From positions 39,011-103,010 of the forward strand of contig JAPOSR010000006.1 in the NCBI GenBank assembly GCA_026709625.1: DNA of 64,000 bases, written 5' to 3'. The position numbers and the translations under genes are program-made. The notes under the pieces are model-generated. The model was not told where the DNA came from and did no database searches. It saw nothing but the letters and a program-made list of their open reading frames with translations. Position 1 is the first letter of the stretch, and every line of letters begins with the position of its first letter. Origin of the DNA: Chloroflexota bacterium. Its GTDB lineage: Bacteria > Chloroflexota > Anaerolineae > Aggregatilineales > Phototrophicaceae. This document shows positions 54,844 through 63,866 of this stretch, one piece after another.

Positions 54844-55858
54844 GCAGATAGGCGATGATGTCGTAAAGCTCGGCTTCGGTGAAGATCTGCGCATAATTGT
54901 CGGGCTTCACGCCGGCGTCGTAATCCGCCACCAAATAGTCGGCGGGGTCGACAATGGCGCGGAAGAGGTATTCGACAGCGCTTTGTCCATCCACGCGAGT
55001 TGCTGCGCGCGCGCCGACATTTTGCAAGCCAGGTCCAATCAAGCGCAATTCACTGTCGGCATAGTGGCAGCCAGCGCAGGCGAAACCAGCAGCGCTTTGC
55101 AGCTCGGCAAATAGGTCGGCGCCTCGTTGGGCATCGGCATCAGCGGGCAGCGCAATCTCGCCATAGGCTGACATATCCACAGGCGAAGATTCGGCAGCGG
55201 GGTCGGGGTCGTCGATATCGGAGCGCCCTTCCAGCGTCATCAGATAGGCGACAATATCAAAGATCTCCAGATCGCTGTAAATTTCTGCCCAATTCGCGGG
55301 CATCACATCGGCATCGTAGCCCTCGACCACATAAGCGTTGGTGTCAACGATGGACTGATACAGGTATTCCGCGGGGCTTTGCTCGGGCGAACGCTGGGCT
55401 GCGCGGTCTTTGATATTCAGCAAACCGGGTCCGATAAGTTTCTTTTCGCTGGTGGGGCTGTGGCAGTTGGCGCAGGAGTAATTGGCGGCGTCTTGAAATG
55501 TCTGGAAGAGGACAGCGCCGTTTTCGGCATTGCGTACGGCGACCAGCCTGTCGATAGGCGATTGCGGCGCGCTGGTCGGCTCCGGGGTCGCTGTTGGCTC
55601 GGGCGTGGCAGTCGGCGGCGTGGCAGTCGGCGGCGGTTCGGTCGGCGTGGCAGTCGGCGGCACAGACGTCGCGGTGGGCGCGATTGTTGGCACCGGCGTG
55701 GCCGAGTCGCTGGCTATTTCAACCTGTGGCGTGGCGGTAAGCGGCTGCATCACCGGCTGCGCAAAGCTGCCACAGCCAGCCAGTTGGATGCACAGCAAGA
55801 GGCAAACGCAGATAGCCAGCCGGTTTGTCTTCGCAGTCGCTCGATTCGTTTGTGTCAT
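54830..55858 (-). CDS. Diheme cytochrome c lipoprotein
   Basis: This 342-residue protein has a lipoprotein signal ending at Cys29 (IQLAGC), a Thr/Pro-rich spacer at about 52-100, and two cytochrome c domains. Domain 1 has CANCH (129-133) and the axial Met186 in DADVMPANW. Domain 2 has CAGCH (261-265), but the equivalent position is Lys318 (DAGVKPDNY) and there is no Met in that domain. It should be anchored outside the cytoplasmic membrane and pass electrons to a terminal oxidase or other donor-acceptor pair. I chose ATG 55858 over the GTG three codons earlier. Confidence 0.88.
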   Translation of the reverse strand: MTQTNRATAKTNRLAICVCLLLCIQLAGCGSFAQPVMQPLTATPQVEIASDSATPVPTIAPTATSVPPTATPTEPPPTATPPTATPEPTATPEPTSAPQSPIDRLVAVRNAENGAVLFQTFQDAANYSCANCHSPTSEKKLIGPGLLNIKDRAAQRSPEQSPAEYLYQSIVDTNAYVVEGYDADVMPANWAEIYSDLEIFDIVAYLMTLEGRSDIDDPDPAAESSPVDMSAYGEIALPADADAQRGADLFAELQSAAGFACAGCHYADSELRLIGPGLQNVGARAATRVDGQSAVEYLFRAIVDPADYLVADYDAGVKPDNYAQIFTEAELYDIIAYLLTLE

Positions 55859-56005
55859 GCTGGTCACGCCTCGCCGCTTGGATGCCTTGTCAACTGTCGG
55901 GCATTATCACAAATCGCCGCGCGAAAATGTAGGGGCAGCCCAAAACAATGTTGCCGATGCGCTATAGACAGCGGGCGCAGGCTGTGCTAGGCTTGCGACA
56001 CGATT

Positions 56006-56073
56006 GGTCGCCGTTGCGCGACCGACTTGGATAGATTGAAAGGGGCGCGGGGAAGCAGCGTATCTTCTTCCCC
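56006..56073 (+). promoter_or_regulatory. Structured leader of rpsT with two stem-loops
   Basis: Two hairpins lie ahead of rpsT: GGTCGC-cgttgc-GCGACC (56006-56023) and GGGGAAG with CTTCCCC (56049-56073). The second ends 12 bases before the ATG, close to the ribosome site. S20 represses its own translation in E. coli by another structure, so an autogenous role here is inference. Confidence 0.4.
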
Positions 56074-56085
56074 TCAGCAGAAGTT

Positions 56086-56352
56086 ATGGCAAATCACAAA
56101 TCCGCATTGAAGCGAATCCGCCAAAACGAGAAACGGCGTCTGCACAACCGCAGTTATCGCAACCGCACGCGCACCTTGGTCAAAAAAGCGCGCGCCGCCA
56201 TCGAGAGTGGCGACTTGCAGCAAGCGCGCGATGCGACTTACGCAGCCGTGCGCGACCTGGACAAACTGGCCAGCCGCGGCGTCGTGCACAAGCGCAATGC
56301 CGCCCGCCGCAAAAGCCGCTTGATGAAGCAGTTGAACGCGCTCGAAAGCTAG
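56086..56352 (+). CDS. rpsT: 30S ribosomal protein S20
   Basis: This 88-residue basic helical protein starts MANHKSALKRIRQNEKRR and ends with HKRNAARRKSRLMKQL, the S20 signature. It binds 16S rRNA in the lower 30S body. It stands alone, as is common for rpsT, with a 218-base upstream region containing two hairpins. Confidence 0.96.
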   Translation: MANHKSALKRIRQNEKRRLHNRSYRNRTRTLVKKARAAIESGDLQQARDATYAAVRDLDKLASRGVVHKRNAARRKSRLMKQLNALES

Positions 56353-56359
56353 CCGTCCG

Positions 56360-57610
56360 CTACACCGCTTCGATAAGTTCCAGCAGTCTGGTTATCTCGG
56401 CTCGCGTGTTGTATTGCCCAATGCCGATGCGCACCATGCCTTGCGGCCGCCCCAGCCGCTGCATAATCTCCTGCGCATAATAGTCGCCACTCCAAACATA
56501 GACATGACGCTGCGCCAAAAACTCGGCGATTTCGTCGGGTCTAGACCCCTCTTTGACCATGGCCACGGTGGGCACTCGCCAATCAAAGCGCGCGCTGTCG
56601 GCAATGCCGGCGATGCTCACGCCTTTGATCGCGCCCAGCCCATCAAGCAGCGCAGCAACCAACTCGCGTTCATAGGCTTGCACAGCCAGCATACCCTGTT
56701 TCATTGCGGCAGCTCTGTCCGCATGTCCTGGTAGGTCAGCCGCGCCGAAATTCTCGCCCAGCGCCTGCCAATGCTTCAGGCAAGCCAGCAATCCATGCCA
56801 GGTTTCATAACTGGGCGTGCCAACTTCCCATCGCCAGGGCGCGGCATCTTTGGCGGGGCGGACTTTGTAGACGGGCAGCCGATTTAACAACTCTTCGCGT
56901 CCCCACAAAATGCCCAGGTGCGGTCCATAAAACTTGTAGGACGAGCAAAGCAAGAAATCGCAGCCCAGCGCGCCCACATCAATCGGCACATGGGGCGCGC
57001 TTTGCACGGCATCGACCACATGCCAAGCGCCAGCCGCATGCGCCATATCGGCGATCTGGGCGACTGGGTTGATCGTACCGACAGCATTTGACGCATGCAC
57101 GGTGGCGACCAATCGCGTCTTTTTGGAAAGCGCCGCTTCCAGCGAGCTCATATCCAGCATGCAGTCGTCGCTATGAATATCCGCCCATTTCACCTGCAAA
57201 CCGCGGTCGCGGGCGATCATCAGCCAAGGCGCGACATTGGCATCATGATCCATGCGCGTCAGCACAATTTCATCACCAGGCGAAAGGGTTTGGGCGATGG
57301 CGCGGCTGAGGGCGAAGCACAAGGTCGTCATGTTGGGACCGATGACGATTTCAGCCGAGCTGGGCGCATTGAGAAAGTCGGCCATGGCGCGGCGCGTCTC
57401 GGCGGCCATGGCATCACTGCGCTTGCTCGTGGCAAAGCTGCCGCCCGAATTGGCGTTCATCGTCCGATAATAGTCGCTCACAGCCTCAATCACTGTTTGC
57501 GGGACCTGCGTGCCGGCCGGGTTGTCGAGGAAGATGGGCAGTGCGCCATCGTCGGCGCGGCGACTCAATGCGGGGAAAAGCGGACGAATAGCTTCGGCGC
57601 GGAAGGTCAT
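56360..57610 (-). CDS. Cysteine desulfurase-like aminotransferase class V protein
   Basis: This 416-residue PLP enzyme resembles the cysteine-desulfurase-like TIGR01976 group. It has FLDNPAGTQVPQ at the N-terminus, the HDANVAPWL and VDAVQSAPHVPIDV blocks, and the PLP-binding Lys in SSYKFYGPHLG. The usual mobile Cys loop of SufS/IscS is not evident, so sulfur transfer is not assured. I chose ATG 57610 (MTFRAEAIRP). A TTG nine codons upstream is the only other option. It is convergent with rpsT, lies downstream of the thiamine-precursor-like transporter and reads in the same direction. Confidence 0.82.
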   Translation of the reverse strand: MTFRAEAIRPLFPALSRRADDGALPIFLDNPAGTQVPQTVIEAVSDYYRTMNANSGGSFATSKRSDAMAAETRRAMADFLNAPSSAEIVIGPNMTTLCFALSRAIAQTLSPGDEIVLTRMDHDANVAPWLMIARDRGLQVKWADIHSDDCMLDMSSLEAALSKKTRLVATVHASNAVGTINPVAQIADMAHAAGAWHVVDAVQSAPHVPIDVGALGCDFLLCSSYKFYGPHLGILWGREELLNRLPVYKVRPAKDAAPWRWEVGTPSYETWHGLLACLKHWQALGENFGAADLPGHADRAAAMKQGMLAVQAYERELVAALLDGLGAIKGVSIAGIADSARFDWRVPTVAMVKEGSRPDEIAEFLAQRHVYVWSGDYYAQEIMQRLGRPQGMVRIGIGQYNTRAEITRLLELIEAV

Positions 57611-57711
57611 AGGGGCATCCTTTGGCGCTGGGATCAACTGTCAGACTGGATGATGCGCGACGATTGGACCACAAAGGCTCGCCCGCAAAAAGGGCGCGCT
57701 TGGCAGGGTGG

Positions 57712-58473
57712 TCATTGCGCAGGCAATTCAATCGCCGCGCGGACAAGCTTCGCCAAGCGCAGGAAGTCGCTGTCATAGAGCAGGTCGGGCTGGCGCGGTC
57801 GCGGCAGATCAATGGCGATATCGGCGGCCAGTTGGCCCGGGCGCTGCGACAAAACGACGACGCGGTCGGCCAGCAGCACCGCCTCGGCGATATCATGGGT
57901 GACCATCAGAATGGTCTGTCGGTAGCGAGCGCGCAGACGCAACAATTCCAGGCTGAGCTTCTCGCGCGTCAGGGCATCAAGCGCGCCAAATGGTTCGTCC
58001 AGCAGCCAGACCTGGGGCGCTTGCACGATGACCCGCCCCAGCGCGGCGCGTTGAGCCATCCCGCCAGACAGCTCAGCAGGATACGCCCGCTCGAATTGCT
58101 GCAAGCCCAGCTGGGGTAGCAGGTCGCGGACAGCCTGGTGGCGCTGTGGGCGCGGCACGCCAGCCAGTTCGAGCGGCAGGGCGATGTTGTCCAGCACAGT
58201 CCGCCAGGGCAGCAGGTTGGCAGCCTGGAACATAATGGCGACATCATCCAGCGGCGCGGTGATCGGCGCGCCCCGATACATTGCTTGGCCGGCGCTGGGC
58301 GCGAGCAGCCCCGCCACGATGCGCACCAGCGTGCTCTTGCCACAGCCACTCGGCCCCACCAGGCAAACAAACTCATCCGCGGCGATCTCCAGCGAAATGG
58401 GACCCAGCGCGGGCAGCGGCGCGCTGTCGCCAGCGGAATAGTTGTGCTGCAGGGCGCGCAGGCTGATTGTCAC
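57712..58473 (-). CDS. ABC transporter ATP-binding protein (NitT/TauT/Thi-type)
   Basis: This 253-residue ATPase has Walker A GPSGCGKST (40-48), signature LSGGMAQRAAL, Walker B VWLLDEPFGALD and switch His in THDIAEA. It belongs to the SsuB/TauB/ThiZ branch. Its ATG overlaps the binding-protein stop by four bases. Together with the binding protein and permease it forms a complete importer. Confidence 0.9.
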   Translation of the reverse strand: MTISLRALQHNYSAGDSAPLPALGPISLEIAADEFVCLVGPSGCGKSTLVRIVAGLLAPSAGQAMYRGAPITAPLDDVAIMFQAANLLPWRTVLDNIALPLELAGVPRPQRHQAVRDLLPQLGLQQFERAYPAELSGGMAQRAALGRVIVQAPQVWLLDEPFGALDALTREKLSLELLRLRARYRQTILMVTHDIAEAVLLADRVVVLSQRPGQLAADIAIDLPRPRQPDLLYDSDFLRLAKLVRAAIELPAQ

Positions 58474-59603
58474 TCAGCAGCCAGGACGAACTGATTGCTG
58501 AAAGCGCTGGCGAGCTCAACAGGCGCTTCGCCCAAGAAGCCCATGCGCTGCAATGTATCGCGCATCGCCCGCCACGAAGCCAGATCGCTTTTGCCCAGCT
58601 GGTCGGCATCCCAGAGTTCAATCGTGCTCAGCAAAATGACGAACTGCGCCAGGACCGGAGCAGCAAAGCGGCTTTTAAGCTGTTTTGCCAAATCGGCGCG
58701 GCTGGCGGCGACTTCGGCACGGCTGGGCAGCCCGCGCAGAAAGTCATGTTGCGCATCAGCAGCCGACTCCAGCGCTTCCAGAAGAGGGGCTGCGCGCGGC
58801 AGCGATTCCACATGGGCAAGGCTGGCAAGATAAGCGGCAGCCGGATTGTCGATTGTGGCTCGCAGCGCTTCAGCAAACGCGCCGACCATGCGCTGCGCAG
58901 CGGCAGGATCGTCATCCAAGAGCGCGCGGTTGATGATTAACCCGTTAGAAACCAGGTCGACTTGCTGCGCGACCGAAGTTGCCGCGACAGCCTGCACATC
59001 GCCACAATCGCCAGCATCGGCAAGCTGCTGGATTTGCAGAGGCTCGTTGTTGATATAGACCACAGCGGCATCCACCAAGCCCAAGCAGAAGACCTCAGGC
59101 GCATTAAAGCCGATCTCGCTAATTTCAATATCGGCTTCGGTCAAGTTTGCGCTGTGCAGCAGGGCGGTCAAACCACTGTAGCTTGCGCCGAAGCGGCCGG
59201 GGAGTCCGATTGTTTTGTCGCGCAAATCGTCAAGACCAGCCAAAGCGAGTGCGCTGTCATAAACCAATCCGACCGGATATTGTTGAAACCACTCGAAGAC
59301 ATAAACAACATCGCGCCCCTGCGAACGCGCCAGGATGACTTGCTCGCCACTGACAACGCCATAATTCGCCCGCCCGACAGCCACCAGATCAAGCACTTCT
59401 GGCTCTTGCAGGTGATCCAGCGAAACAGCAAAGCCCGCTTCGGCAAAATGCCCCGCCTCAATGCCCAAATAGAAGGGCGCGAACTGGATATTGGGGACAA
59501 ATGTCAGCAAGATGCGCTCGTCCTGCAGCGGGTCTTGCGCGACAGCGGCAGGCGCTGCGACCATCAGCAAGCCGGCGATGAGCATGACAAGTGGCTTGAG
59601 CAT
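58470..59603 (-). CDS. ABC transporter substrate-binding protein, NMT1/THI5-like
   Basis: This 377-residue exported protein has a signal peptide (VMLIAGLLMVAAPAAVAQ) and an NMT1/THI5-like fold: FVPNIQFAPFYLGIEAGHFAE, then VVSGEQVILARSQG and IGLPGRFGASYSGL. Proteins like this (ThiY) bind pyrimidine precursors of thiamine such as formyl-aminopyrimidine. Others bind sulfonates or riboflavin-like molecules. Thiamine-precursor uptake is therefore likely but not certain. I saw no TPP riboswitch upstream. The gene follows the permease by 30 bases. Confidence 0.85.
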   Translation of the reverse strand: MLKPLVMLIAGLLMVAAPAAVAQDPLQDERILLTFVPNIQFAPFYLGIEAGHFAEAGFAVSLDHLQEPEVLDLVAVGRANYGVVSGEQVILARSQGRDVVYVFEWFQQYPVGLVYDSALALAGLDDLRDKTIGLPGRFGASYSGLTALLHSANLTEADIEISEIGFNAPEVFCLGLVDAAVVYINNEPLQIQQLADAGDCGDVQAVAATSVAQQVDLVSNGLIINRALLDDDPAAAQRMVGAFAEALRATIDNPAAAYLASLAHVESLPRAAPLLEALESAADAQHDFLRGLPSRAEVAASRADLAKQLKSRFAAPVLAQFVILLSTIELWDADQLGKSDLASWRAMRDTLQRMGFLGEAPVELASAFSNQFVLAAE

Positions 59604-59633
59604 AAGGATTGCCGATCTCCCGCGAGGCTGGCG

Positions 59634-60440
59634 CTAAGCCGTGGACTGTCTGCGCCAAGCCATGACTCGCCATTCGATGTAGGCGACCAAGCTATAGAGC
59701 GCAAGCGCGAGCGCTGTCATGGTCAGGGCGCTAACGATGACCATAGGCGTATCATAACGGCTGCGCGCGGCGATTACCAGCGCCCCCAAGCCATAACGCG
59801 CGCTGACAAATTCACCGACCACAGCCCCAATCACCGCCAGGGTCGAGCTAGTCTTCAAGCCAGCCAGGATGACCGGCAGCGCAGCCGGCAGCTCCAGATG
59901 CCGAAATGTTTGCCAGCGGCTGGCGCGCAGCGAGCGAAACAGGTCGCGAAGCCTGGACTCCAAACCGCGGATGCCCGCGATCGTATTGACCAGCGTCGGG
60001 AAAAAGACGATGATCGCGGTTGTAACAATCTTGCCGGTGACGCCCGTCCCAAACCAGATCACCAACAACGGCGCATAGGCTACAATGGGTGTTGACTGAA
60101 AAGCCACAATCAACGGCGACAACAGACTTTCCAGCAGCGGCGCTTTGGCGATGGCATAGCCCAGCGTCAGTCCAAAAGCGACGCCAATGCACAATCCGGC
60201 CAGCATTTCTTCGAGCGTGGTCGCCGCATGCTTCAGCAAGCTGCCATCTGCCAGCGATTTGGAAAGAGCGCCTGCGACCGCAGCCGGCGGCGGCAGCAAG
60301 ATGGGCGATATCAGCTCCAGGCTGGCTATCAACTGCCAGAGCCCGATCAACAGCAGGATCGTGGCCAAGGGTGCCAACACGCGCAGCCACTTTCGCCACA
60401 AACGCGCCGGGAGCGCATCAAGCTGCTGCCGCGACTGCAT
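59634..60440 (-). CDS. ABC transporter permease (SsuC/TauC/ThiX type)
   Basis: This 268-residue permease has about six membrane segments, LLIGLWQLIASLELISPILL at the front and the EAA-like loop FRSLRASRWQTFRHLELP. It is the first gene of the three-gene importer. Its 125-base upstream region ends at the histidine kinase stop and shows no riboswitch I can recognise. Confidence 0.9.
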   Translation of the reverse strand: MQSRQQLDALPARLWRKWLRVLAPLATILLLIGLWQLIASLELISPILLPPPAAVAGALSKSLADGSLLKHAATTLEEMLAGLCIGVAFGLTLGYAIAKAPLLESLLSPLIVAFQSTPIVAYAPLLVIWFGTGVTGKIVTTAIIVFFPTLVNTIAGIRGLESRLRDLFRSLRASRWQTFRHLELPAALPVILAGLKTSSTLAVIGAVVGEFVSARYGLGALVIAARSRYDTPMVIVSALTMTALALALYSLVAYIEWRVMAWRRQSTA

Positions 60441-60565
60441 GATCCGCTTCCCAACCTGCTCCGATGAATCGACAAAGTGAAACTGCGCCAGTGTAACAGG
60501 CTACGCCAGCGATTCAATACGAGGCAGCAGGTGCAGGGTGAGAAGTGGGTCGGGTGTTGGTCAGT

Positions 60566-61816
60566 CTACTCTGGCGGGGAGGTGGCTGAGCCTTGCGCCT
60601 GCAATTCACCGGCGTCAATAGCGTCCGGCAGCAACTCAGAATCGGCTTTCAACAGCGTGAGGCCGAAGCGGCCGCCTCGCCCCTGGCTGTTGCTCTCTGC
60701 CCAGATTCGCCCGCCGTGCGCTTCGACAATATGTTTGCATATCGCCAAGCCCAAGCCAGTCCCTTCATCGCCCGAGCGTGAAGAATCGCCTTGATAGAAG
60801 CGCTCAAAGATGCGTTCGCGCAATGCTTCACTGACGCCCGGACCATTGTCAAAGACCGAAACAACGATCTCGTCCGCCCGCTCGGCTGCGGTGATGGTGA
60901 TGGCACCGTGGGTTGGCGACCATTTAATGGCGTTGTGAATCAAGTTGCCCAGCGCCCGCTTTAGCTGGTCAGCATCACAAAGCGCGCCCAGCCTGGCTGG
61001 CACATGGCTCACAATGGTCAAGTCTTTCATCTCAGCTTGCGCGTCAAAACGTTCGCTGGCTTCATCAATGATTTGCTTGAGCGGCATCGGCACCATGCGC
61101 AAGATTTTCTGCCCCGATTCGATCATGGACAGGTCCAGCAATTCCTGCGACAGCCACAACAGGGCGTCGGTTTCCATGGCAATTTCTTTCAAGGACTGGA
61201 TGCTGGCTTTGCGCTTCGGCTTGTCGGCATCCAGGAACAGGCTGTCGATGATCAAGCGAATGCGCGTAATGGGCGTGCGCAGCTCGTGCGAGATATTCGC
61301 CACCATATCACGCCGCGACCGGTTGAGGCTGACCAACTCGCTAATGTCTTGAATCGCCAAACCGACAAAGCGCTGTCCGCCGATGCGCAGCATGCGCGTG
61401 CGGGCGCGATAATGCCGTTCGTCAACGACAAAATGCTCTTCCGAGCCTTCATCTTCGCGCAGGGTCAGCTCGACCAATTCCAGCAGATCCGGCACATTGA
61501 TCAGAGTTGGCAGGGGCTCGCCGAGGCACGCGGAAGACTTGCAGAAATTGGTGGTTGGCTCTTTGCAAACGAGAAGTTTCGCGTCTTCGTCGAGCACCAT
61601 CACCGAATCAAAACTGACATGGGTGACCGCCGAAGCCATCGCTGCGGCATCGGCACGCTCGTTGCTGGCGACCCGCAGTTGGGCGCGCAGGCGGCGGATT
61701 GCTTCATCGCGGCTGGCGAGGCTGGCTTCGAGGAAGATGATCTCGCGCTGTCGCCGGCGGGCAGCAATCGCCAAGCCAAGCGAAAGAGCAAACAATATCA
61801 GCGCAACAGCGGCCAT
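60566..61816 (-). CDS. PhoR-like sensor histidine kinase
   Basis: This 416-residue kinase has one N-terminal membrane segment (ALILFALSLGLAIAARR), a coiled stretch, a PAS-like domain (SFDSVMVLDEDAKLLV), the HisKA box with phosphorylated His in ANISHELRTPITRI and a HATPase (N box NLIHNAIKWSP, G1 DNGPGVS, G2 GTGLGLAI). With almost no extracytoplasmic loop it probably senses through the PAS domain or a membrane partner. It starts two bases after its response regulator, so the pair is co-translated. Confidence 0.92.
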   Translation of the reverse strand: MAAVALILFALSLGLAIAARRRQREIIFLEASLASRDEAIRRLRAQLRVASNERADAAAMASAVTHVSFDSVMVLDEDAKLLVCKEPTTNFCKSSACLGEPLPTLINVPDLLELVELTLREDEGSEEHFVVDERHYRARTRMLRIGGQRFVGLAIQDISELVSLNRSRRDMVANISHELRTPITRIRLIIDSLFLDADKPKRKASIQSLKEIAMETDALLWLSQELLDLSMIESGQKILRMVPMPLKQIIDEASERFDAQAEMKDLTIVSHVPARLGALCDADQLKRALGNLIHNAIKWSPTHGAITITAAERADEIVVSVFDNGPGVSEALRERIFERFYQGDSSRSGDEGTGLGLAICKHIVEAHGGRIWAESNSQGRGGRFGLTLLKADSELLPDAIDAGELQAQGSATSPPE

Positions 61817-61818
61817 GC

Positions 61819-62523
61819 CTAGCCTTCGAAACGGTAGCCGACGCCGCGCACAGTCGTGATGCGCCTCGGGTTGGATGGGTCGACTTCAATTTTCTCGCGC
61901 AGCCAGCGTATATGCACATCCACCGTGCGTTTGTCCATCGGAAAGTAGTCGTGCCCCCAAACTTTGGTCAAAATCAAATCGCGCGAGAGCACGGCGTTGG
62001 GGTTGCGCATAAAAACAGTCAGCAAATCAAATTCCTTATTGCCCAGCTTGACTTCGGCATCTGCGCGAAACAAGCGCCGGCTGGTGATATCCAGGCGCAG
62101 GTCGCCCGATGCAAGCTGCTTCTGCGTTAGAATGCGGTCGGTGGGCGGGCGGCGCATCTGCACGCGGACTCGCGCCAGAAATTCGCCCAAGCCAAATGGT
62201 TTGACAATGTAGTCGTCCGCGCCGCTTTCCAAGCCGACTATCTTGTCGACTTCTGTGCCGCGCGCCGTCAGCATGATGATGGGCACTGCCGAAGCTTTGC
62301 GGTCGTTGCGGATCATGCGGCAGAGACTCAAGCCATCCAAGCCCGGCAGCATGATATCCAGCACAATAAGGTCATAGTTGCCATTGCGCGCCAGTGTCCA
62401 GCCGGTCTCGCCATCCAAAGCGGTCACAACTTCATAGCCTTCGGCGCGCAATTTGTCGGCAAGGTTGGCGACCAGCCGCTCTTCATCTTCGACCAGCAAG
62501 ATTTTCTTCGCCAGAGAAAGCAT
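61819..62523 (-). CDS. OmpR/PhoB-family response regulator
   Basis: This 234-residue protein has a receiver domain with the acidic pocket VEDEE, phospho-acceptor Asp56 in VLDIMLPG, Thr in MLTARG and Lys in IVKPF. A C-terminal winged helix follows (LVWGHDYF-type KVWGHDYFPMDKRTVDVH). It is first in the two-gene operon with the PhoR-like kinase. No pho box or pst genes are nearby, so the stimulus is unknown. Confidence 0.93.
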   Translation of the reverse strand: MLSLAKKILLVEDEERLVANLADKLRAEGYEVVTALDGETGWTLARNGNYDLIVLDIMLPGLDGLSLCRMIRNDRKASAVPIIMLTARGTEVDKIVGLESGADDYIVKPFGLGEFLARVRVQMRRPPTDRILTQKQLASGDLRLDITSRRLFRADAEVKLGNKEFDLLTVFMRNPNAVLSRDLILTKVWGHDYFPMDKRTVDVHIRWLREKIEVDPSNPRRITTVRGVGYRFEG

Positions 62524-62596
62524 CCGAATGCTCTTTCGCCAGGCGCATCATAGCGACATTGTAATAAATCCGCATTAAGTCGCTGTGACGAGTCGG

Positions 62597-63568
62597 TTAA
62601 GGCTGGCTATCGCAGACAGCGCGCACACCCGCCAGCGAAGTCGCTTGCAGCGCGGCGCGTCTGATCGCTTTGGCAACCATTTCGGCGGCATACGCGCCCA
62701 CCAGCGTTGTGTCTGCCGATACCGCGCCGGTTGCCAAAGCGAAGATCGTATCGCCATCGAACAGGGTATGCGCCGGATTGACCGCGCGAGCGATGCCGTC
62801 ATGCGCCATTTGGGCGACTTTTTGCAGCTGTGTTTTGTTCAGCGCGCCATTGGTGGCGACAACCCCGATGACAGTATTTTCGCGCTCGGGCAACTTATCT
62901 GATGCCATCGCGGTCATGGCATCCAGCGCCGAGACGAAACCGCTGTCATCGGCTGCGCGCAAGCCCGCCAAGATTTTGCCGTCCGCGCCGATTACATTGC
63001 CAACCGAGTTGAGCGCCATCAGCGCCGCCACAATCAGCCCGCCAGGCAACGTGACCGACGCAGAGCCGATACCGCCCTTGCTGGCGCGGGCATTGCCCAA
63101 TATCGCGGCGATGCGCGCGCCGGTGCCCGCCCCGACACTGCCCATGGCAACAGGCTCGGCAGACGCGTTTTCGCAGGCTTGGTAGCCAGCCTCCGCCCCT
63201 GGATAGGCATTGGGGTCGCCAATGGTCAAGTCAAAGAGAATGGCGGCTGGAACGATGGGCACAATCACTCCGCTGCGCGACCGATAGCCAATGCCGCGCT
63301 CACTATGCCAGCGCATGACGCCATCGGCTGCCGCCAAGCCAAAGGCGCTGCCACCAGAAAGCACGATGGCATTCACTTCTTCGACCAGATTATGAGCGGC
63401 CAGCAGGTCGGTTTCGCGGGTGCCGGGCGCGCCGCCTCGCACATCCACAGCGCCGATGGTTTGTGGCGGACAAAGCAGGACTGTGCAGCCGGTGACTCCA
63501 GCCAAGTTAGTGAAGCTGCCTACGCGTATGCCCGGCACGCGGGTAATCGTATCATTCGTCGCGGACAT
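62597..63568 (-). CDS. P1-family (DmpA-like) self-processing peptidase
   Basis: This 323-residue protein follows the DmpA/BapA pattern: GAVDVRGGAPGTRETD, VLSGGSAFGLAAADGV, SKGGIGSASVTLPGG, and NTVIGVVATN with HTLFDGDTIFALATG. The family is made as a precursor and cleaves itself before a Ser or Thr that becomes the N-terminal nucleophile. By position this is probably the Thr in ENTVIGVVAT. Members are aminopeptidases or amidases for beta- or D-amino-acid peptides. I chose ATG 63568, overlapping the previous gene by 17 bases. Confidence 0.88.
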   Translation of the reverse strand: MSATNDTITRVPGIRVGSFTNLAGVTGCTVLLCPPQTIGAVDVRGGAPGTRETDLLAAHNLVEEVNAIVLSGGSAFGLAAADGVMRWHSERGIGYRSRSGVIVPIVPAAILFDLTIGDPNAYPGAEAGYQACENASAEPVAMGSVGAGTGARIAAILGNARASKGGIGSASVTLPGGLIVAALMALNSVGNVIGADGKILAGLRAADDSGFVSALDAMTAMASDKLPERENTVIGVVATNGALNKTQLQKVAQMAHDGIARAVNPAHTLFDGDTIFALATGAVSADTTLVGAYAAEMVAKAIRRAALQATSLAGVRAVCDSQP

Positions 63569-63866
63569 CGTCGTGCCAGACCAACTGCACGGAATCGTTG
63601 TTGGCTTCGAGGCTGGGGGCGTTTTTGTCATTCAGCAGCGCGGCTGCCTGGTCATAATCGGCGGGCGCAACCAGGATTTTGATCTCGCCCAGATTGCCAT
63701 AGGTGATGCCCAGAGCAGTCGCGCCGGCTTCCTGATGCAGCATGGCCTGGATGCCATGAGCGCGCAACCTGCCATGAACGATATGCGACTCGGGCAGGTT
63801 GTGGGTGATAAAGACGGCAATCCATGTGTGGTCGGCTGTCTTGTCAGGTTTCTTGGGGATAGACAT
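63552..63866 (-). CDS. DUF2007-like small protein (putative signal-transducing fold)
   Basis: This 104-residue protein has the DUF2007-type pattern: WIAVFITHNLPESHIVHGRL, then AHGIQAMLHQE and IKILVAPADYDQAAALL, a small alpha-beta fold. The family name is historical and its function is unclear. I chose ATG 63866 (MSIPKKPDK) over an in-frame start at 63974. It overlaps the P1 peptidase start by 17 bases. I see no gene in 63867-64000, although a gene could continue from the right. Confidence 0.75.
   Translation of the reverse strand: MSIPKKPDKTADHTWIAVFITHNLPESHIVHGRLRAHGIQAMLHQEAGATALGITYGNLGEIKILVAPADYDQAAALLNDKNAPSLEANNDSVQLVWHDDVRDE

Noticed and set aside
60441..60565. Possible TPP riboswitch ahead of the THI5-like transporter
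   Set aside because: The strand carries CTGGCGTAGCC, but the conserved CUGAGA and GCCAGCGUAGGGA-type core elements are not present in the right order.
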